The translations under genes and the position numbers were made by a program. The notes below the pieces were generated by a model that saw nothing but the letters and a program-made list of their open reading frames with translations, did not search any database and had not been told where the DNA came from. This document shows positions 59,929 to 64,000 of a DNA stretch of 64,000 nucleotides, piece after piece; position 1 is the first letter of the stretch, and each line of letters starts with the position of its first letter. This stretch comes from Nymphaea colorata. Its lineage: Eukaryota > Streptophyta > Magnoliopsida > Nymphaeales > Nymphaeaceae. The stretch covers positions 6,908,417-6,972,416 of the forward strand of contig NC_045149.1 in assembly GCF_008831285.2 (NCBI RefSeq). The letters run 5' to 3'.

Positions 59929-60010
59929 CGACGCCTGAGAGATTCGAACTCTCGCGGGGAAACCCCATGTACTTAGCAGGCACACGCCTTAACCACTCGG
60001 CCAAAGCGTC
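59929..60010 (-). tRNA. tRNA-Ser (anticodon GCT)
   Basis: 82-nt class II tRNA decoding AGC/AGT. Acceptor stem GACGCTT pairs with AGGCGTC, discriminator G. The A box is in TGGCCGAGTGGTTAAGG and the B box is GTTCGAATCTC. Anticodon GCT at 59975-59977 in the loop CTGCTAA. Long variable arm CATGGGGTTTCCCCGC. T-runs follow on the minus strand. The body looks identical to the second copy. Confidence 0.97.
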
Positions 60011-60054
60011 TACTGTTGATGTTTGATGTTTAATTTTTTATTTGATCCAATTGA

Positions 60055-60170
60055 ACTTCTCCCCATCGTGAACCCATCTGCCTGCGATCACCATCCTCTT
60101 ATCCTCCGAAGGAATAGCTCAAACAAATGCACGCCCCCCTTCTCACATCTAGCTTTGCTCACTCATTATA
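60055..60170 (+). pseudogene. Decayed 5' fragment of the neighbouring PPR-DYW gene (unit 1)
   Basis: CCCATCGTGAACCCATCTGC, ATCACCATCCTCTTATCCTC, then AGCTCAAACAAATGCA, CCCTTCTC and TTTGCTCACTC align in order with 61577-61700 of the intact PPR-DYW gene, with many substitutions and gaps. It lies about 50 bp beyond the tRNA. Confidence 0.6.
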
Positions 60171-60965
60171 TGCGTGGATGGTCTATAAAGTTTCAAAATG
60201 CCAAGTTGTAAAGTTCATCAAATTAATCCTCCACTGCTCTACATGAACTAAATGCTCTAGGGGTTGTTTGGCTGCAAGAATACACTATGAGTGTTACATA
60301 AATCTGCCTCAACAATTAAAGTAAATTTACAAAATGCTATTTTAGTGTTTCATGAATCTACTTTAAAAATTAAAGTAAATTTACAAGTCATTCATAAAGT
60401 ATAAAGTGTTACATTTACCAAATAACTGTGTTAGCTCACTTCCAAACCTATGAAAGTGGTGCATAGCATCAGTACATTCTCCCAAACACATTCAGAGTTC
60501 ACGTAAGAACACACATCAAGAACCCTCTAAAATGGCCAAATAAAAGTACACTCGTTTCTCTCATTTTGTTTAACTTTGTCTTTAGGGGCAAAGAGGAGGT
60601 TGGTTTTCCGACTACTCAACGAAGTACGTGTAACACTAACAAAAGCTTGTGTCTCATTTTGATGGGTTACCGAAAACTGCTTGTTCACGCTGCACAAATT
60701 TTAAGTGGGATTTGAAGTTGGCCATACAATGGGCGGCATTGTGTTCAAAGTACTCGCCATCATATCTCAATGTGTTCCTTTTCCATATTATAATAGGTTT
60801 TGAAATAACTCCTACAAACCTAAAGGAGGTGAAAGCAATGACCTTTTACACACAAAAAAAAAAAAAGAAAGAAAGAAACTGAATTAAAAAAATATTATGC
60901 ACCGTCGGATTTTATAATACCATTTTACAAGAAAACGAACCTAAATTTTTTTAAAAAATGACATT
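60171..60965. other. Spacer between the two tRNA genes, no gene
   Basis: A/T-rich. A short internal repeat (AATTAAAGTAAATTTACAA at about 60316 and 60370) and a TTGTTTGGCTGCAAG MITE-like start near 60262 are present. The minus-strand T-run before 60966 is the second tRNA's terminator. Confidence 0.5.
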
Positions 60966-61047
60966 CGACGCCTGAGAGATTCGAACTCTCGCGGGGAAAC
61001 CCCATGTACTTAGCAGGCACACGCCTTAACCACTCGGCCAAAGCGTC
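60966..61047 (-). tRNA. tRNA-Ser (anticodon GCT), second copy
   Basis: Same 82-nt body as 59929-60010, anticodon bases at 61012-61014. T6 run just downstream on the minus strand. Flanks differ from copy 1, but a decayed PPR 5' fragment follows both. Confidence 0.97.
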
Positions 61048-61140
61048 GGTTGGTGGAGATCTAGCCAGCCGGTTGTTTTGTTATCAAATTTAAATATCCT
61101 AAAGTTTTCCACAAAAATGTAGTCTAAAAATTTGAGGAAA

Positions 61141-61235
61141 GTGTGAACCACGGATGCACGCATCTTTGGATCCCTTCATGGAGCCACTATCTTCATGACC
61201 GTCCTCTTGTCTTGGAAAGGAAAGTTTACATTTTG
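61141..61235 (+). pseudogene. Decayed 5' fragment of the PPR-DYW gene (unit 2)
   Basis: GTGTGAACCACGGATG, TGGATCCCTTCATGGAGCCA and TCATGACCGTCCTCTTGTC align with GTGTGAAGCACGGATGG and following sequence at 61527-61620, the start of the intact gene. It lies 94 bp beyond the second tRNA. Confidence 0.6.
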
Positions 61236-61539
61236 TACCCACACCAAAAAACCATTCAAGTGCTCTTTAACCAAAAAAAATTCTGGGTTCATGGTGACTC
61301 CAATGCTGTGAGTGAGGGACTAGTCTCTCTCTCACTCACACACATACTATCATCAAGGAAGGAAGAAGAAGACAAGAATACATAGAAATTTTTATGTGGT
61401 TTGAAGGCCAAACCGTCGGTTGGCGGTTGAATTTCCAGGATGAAACATCTTATATTCAATACACATATATATGTAATATACTTTTGCCCGGCGTAACCAG
61501 CATCGGTGTCCTTCGTGCCATATTTGGTGTGAAGCACGG

Positions 61540-63633
61540 ATGGCTACGGCAACCAGCGGTGGACCATGTCTGGATCCCATCGTGAAGCCATTTTCCCCTC
61601 ATCACCTTCCTTTCGTCCTCCAAAGGCTAGAATGCTGCAGAAGCATCGAAGAGCTCAAACAAATCCATGCTGCCCTTCTCAAATCCAGGTTTGCTCAATC
61701 CACTCTGGTCTTGAGCAAACTTGTGTCCTTGTGTGCCGTCTCGAAGCACAGGAACTTGGACTACGCCCGCATGGTCTTCAACCAAATCCACTGCCCAACT
61801 GTACACATATACAATTCCATGATCAGGGGCTTCTCTTTCGGCGAAAACCCAAGTGAGGCCATTTTGTTCTACAGGAAAATGGTCTGTCATGGGCTCTTTC
61901 CCGATAATTATACCTTCCCCTTTGTGTTCAGAGCTTGTGGTCAGTTGAGAGCTTTGAGGGAAGGGGAGGAGCTTCATGTTCATGCAATTAAACATGGTTT
62001 TGAGTCATACCCATATGTCAAGAACACTCTGATTCGGATGTATGCGATGTGTGGTGATCTGGGTGCTGCGCGGCAAGTGTTTGATAGGGTCGGTGAACCA
62101 GATTTAGTCTCCTGGACCACCATGGTTGGTGGGTACGCGAATATGGGGTTTCATAAGTTGGCAATTGAGATGTTCCTTCAGATGGAGAGGGCTAGAGTTG
62201 TAGGGGATGAGGTGACGATGGTGATTGTGCTTAGTACTTGTTCACAGCTAGGTGACTTGGATATGGGTAAGAAGGTACATAGGTACATTGTAGACAATGG
62301 TGTTAAGATGGACGTTTTTGTTGGAAATGCATTAGTGGATATGTACATTAAATGTGGGGACGTGGATTCTGCTTGCCAAGTGTTCGATCAAATGCGTGAG
62401 AAAAACATAGTTTCTTGGAACGCCATGATTGCTGGTTTGGCGCAACAAGGGCAGTACAAGGAGGCGTTGGCGATGTTCCGCAAAATGCAGGTCATTGGTT
62501 TTGAACCTGATACTGTCACGATGGTGGGGGTGCTGAGAGCCTGCGCCAGCTTAGGGGCACTTGAGTTGGGAAGATGGGTTCATGTGTATATGGACAAGAA
62601 CCATACGAAGGCAGATGGTTATGTAGGAAATGCACTTGTTGACATGTATGCCAAATGTGGGAATATAGAGCAAGCAGAAGATGTCTTTAATGGCATGGCT
62701 AACAGGGACGTCTTCTCATACACTTCGATGATAGTTGGGTTTGCCATGCATGGGCTAGGGAAGAGGGCCTTGGCCCTTTTCAAAGAGATGTCTAAGGTTG
62801 GTGTAGCCCCTGATGAGATCACATTCATTGGTGTGCTGTCAGCATGCAGCCATGCTGGGTTGGTGGAAGAAGGCCGTCGGCACTTTGATGAGATGATCAA
62901 AGTTTATCGTCTTACACCTGAAATAGAGCATTATGGTTGTATGGTCGATCTCCTCGGTCGAGCAGGGCTTCTTGATGAAGCAGAAGAGTTCATCAAGGCC
63001 ATGCCAATGCAACCAGACGCCTTTGTTTGGGGAGCTCTGTTGGGTGCCTGTAAAATTCATGGTAAAGTTGAACTGGGTGGACGCATCAGTCGCCTTCTCC
63101 TGGAGCTGGAACCGCAACGAGATGGCGCGTATGTCGTCATGTCCAACATATATGCCTCTGCTAGCAGGTGGCCGGATGTTGTGAACATCAGAAAAGAGAT
63201 GAAAGCGCGCAAACTGAAGAAGACACCAGGGTGTAGCTTAATTGAACTGGATGGCATGGTGCATGAGTTCCGGATGGGCGATAGATCGCACCCCAAGACG
63301 AAAGAAATATACTTGATGTTGGAGGAAATCATAGACCGCTTGAAAGTTGAAGGATACAGGGCCTGTACCAGTGAGTCCTTGCTTGATGTAGATGAGGAGG
63401 AGAAGGAAAGCTCACTGCATCGTCATAGTGAGAAGCTAGCAATTGCTCTTGGTCTGATCAGCACAAGCGCGGGCACATCTCTTCGCATCGTGAAGAACCT
63501 CCGAATGTGTAGTGATTGTCATGCTGTGATTGAGATCGTTTCAAAGATCTACAGTCGCGAAATCGTCGTTAGAGATCGAAATAGATTCCACCACTTCCGG
63601 AATGGTTCGTGTTCTTGTTCAGATTACTGGTAA
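61540..63633 (+). CDS. PLS-DYW PPR protein (organelle RNA-editing factor type)
   Basis: Single exon, 697 residues, ATG at 61540, stop TAA. It begins without a clear presequence. Early motif LECCRSIEELKQIHAALLKS, then P-L-S repeats (about 50-460: YARMVFNQI, PTVHIYNSMIRGFS, KNTLIRMYAMCGDLGAARQVFD, NALVDMYIKCGDVDSACQVF, NIVSWNAMIAGLAQQG). E/E+ domains follow (VDLLGRAGLLDEAEEFI, DAFVWGALLGACKIHG, YVVMSNIYASASRWPDV, KKTPGCSLIEL). The DYW cytidine-deaminase domain has H629-S-E631, C657-x2-C660 and the terminal HHFRNGSCSCSDYW with the DYW end intact. It is therefore expected to bind a specific C in an organelle transcript and deaminate it to U. Chloroplast versus mitochondrion cannot be told; the target is unknown. 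No disruption seen. Confidence 0.95.
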   Translation: MATATSGGPCLDPIVKPFSPHHLPFVLQRLECCRSIEELKQIHAALLKSRFAQSTLVLSKLVSLCAVSKHRNLDYARMVFNQIHCPTVHIYNSMIRGFSFGENPSEAILFYRKMVCHGLFPDNYTFPFVFRACGQLRALREGEELHVHAIKHGFESYPYVKNTLIRMYAMCGDLGAARQVFDRVGEPDLVSWTTMVGGYANMGFHKLAIEMFLQMERARVVGDEVTMVIVLSTCSQLGDLDMGKKVHRYIVDNGVKMDVFVGNALVDMYIKCGDVDSACQVFDQMREKNIVSWNAMIAGLAQQGQYKEALAMFRKMQVIGFEPDTVTMVGVLRACASLGALELGRWVHVYMDKNHTKADGYVGNALVDMYAKCGNIEQAEDVFNGMANRDVFSYTSMIVGFAMHGLGKRALALFKEMSKVGVAPDEITFIGVLSACSHAGLVEEGRRHFDEMIKVYRLTPEIEHYGCMVDLLGRAGLLDEAEEFIKAMPMQPDAFVWGALLGACKIHGKVELGGRISRLLLELEPQRDGAYVVMSNIYASASRWPDVVNIRKEMKARKLKKTPGCSLIELDGMVHEFRMGDRSHPKTKEIYLMLEEIIDRLKVEGYRACTSESLLDVDEEEKESSLHRHSEKLAIALGLISTSAGTSLRIVKNLRMCSDCHAVIEIVSKIYSREIVVRDRNRFHHFRNGSCSCSDYW

Positions 63634-64000
63634 TCACTTTCTGTTGTAATGCTGATTGTAATTATACCCGATGTAATGATTTCACCGAACCCAGCTGCTC
63701 ATTGAAATTGATCAGACCCATCACAGGAAAAAGAATTGCAAAGCCTGAATTTGAACCCAACCTTTGGCATCCTTAGTGGAAGCATTTGGTTGATCCTCAA
63801 GGGTGTGAATTTTCTTATATTTAAAGTTCTAGTTGATTAGTCAATTTTAACAAAACTCGGAGCTTATGAACTTTCAAAAAAGTTTAGGTCTTTATATTGT
63901 TTGAGAATTTATCACACACTAAATGTTGAGGACACATTGATTTAGACAATTACTATTTCTTAAATATTTCAGTAGGCCTTAAAATTTAAAAATATCAACA
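63634..64000 (+). other. 3' flank of the PPR-DYW gene
   Basis: Non-coding. The 3' UTR probably lies in the first 80-150 bases (TGTAATGATTTCACC, TTGTAATTATACC). Nothing else recognised up to the window end. Confidence 0.5.

Noticed and set aside
61566-63332. Other-frame and antisense frames over the PPR-DYW gene
   Set aside because: Shadows of a clearly coding frame.

Overview
This is nuclear DNA from a flowering plant. The evidence is spliced genes with GT-AG introns, PLS-class pentatricopeptide repeat (PPR) genes, a plant-type SEC23 and BCCIP homologue, nuclear tRNA-Ser genes, Tat-lineage Ty3 and Copia-type LTR elements, and a pararetrovirus relic. The species cannot be named from the sequence. 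No prokaryotic operon, CRISPR array or other microbial system is present.

Layout. 1-12477: most of a large Tat/Ogre-type Ty3 retrotransposon (5' LTR cut by the window edge; plant-mobile-domain-like ORF1, gag, protease, RT, two RNases H and integrase; 3.2-kb 3' LTR). It sits inside a small non-autonomous Copia-type LTR element on the minus strand (12478-14158). 14165-17560: a decayed endogenous pararetrovirus interrupted by a MITE-like element. 17919-22263: a BCCIP homologue, 8 coding exons, 315 aa. 22264-24328: spacer with a small MITE. 24329-41777: a SEC23 COPII coat gene, 12 coding exons, 766 aa; intron 11 carries a 1.5-kb hAT-like element. 41778-44855: gene-poor spacer. 44856-48446 and 56161-59702: a recent direct segmental duplication carrying an intact 778-aa PPR gene (minus strand) and a broken copy. 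The 7.7 kb between them is a mosaic of nested inverted-repeat elements. 59929-61047: two identical tRNA-Ser(GCT) genes (minus) interleaved with decayed 5' fragments of the neighbouring PPR gene. 61540-63633: an intact 697-aa PPR-DYW gene.

How the genes work together. The four intact protein-coding genes are independent housekeeping or organelle-RNA functions: BCCIP in nuclear chaperoning and genome maintenance, SEC23 in ER export, and two PPR proteins in organelle RNA metabolism. They are neighbours by position and form no system. The most interesting structures are: (a) LTR ends that differ only by homopolymer-length indels, which questions whether the element's frameshifts are real; (b) a probable tandem triplication of a [tRNA-Ser + PPR] unit with reciprocal loss; (c) the segmental duplication with differential decay of the PPR copies; and (d) the Tat element's ORF1 and dual RNase H architecture. 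I found no clear undescribed biological system.
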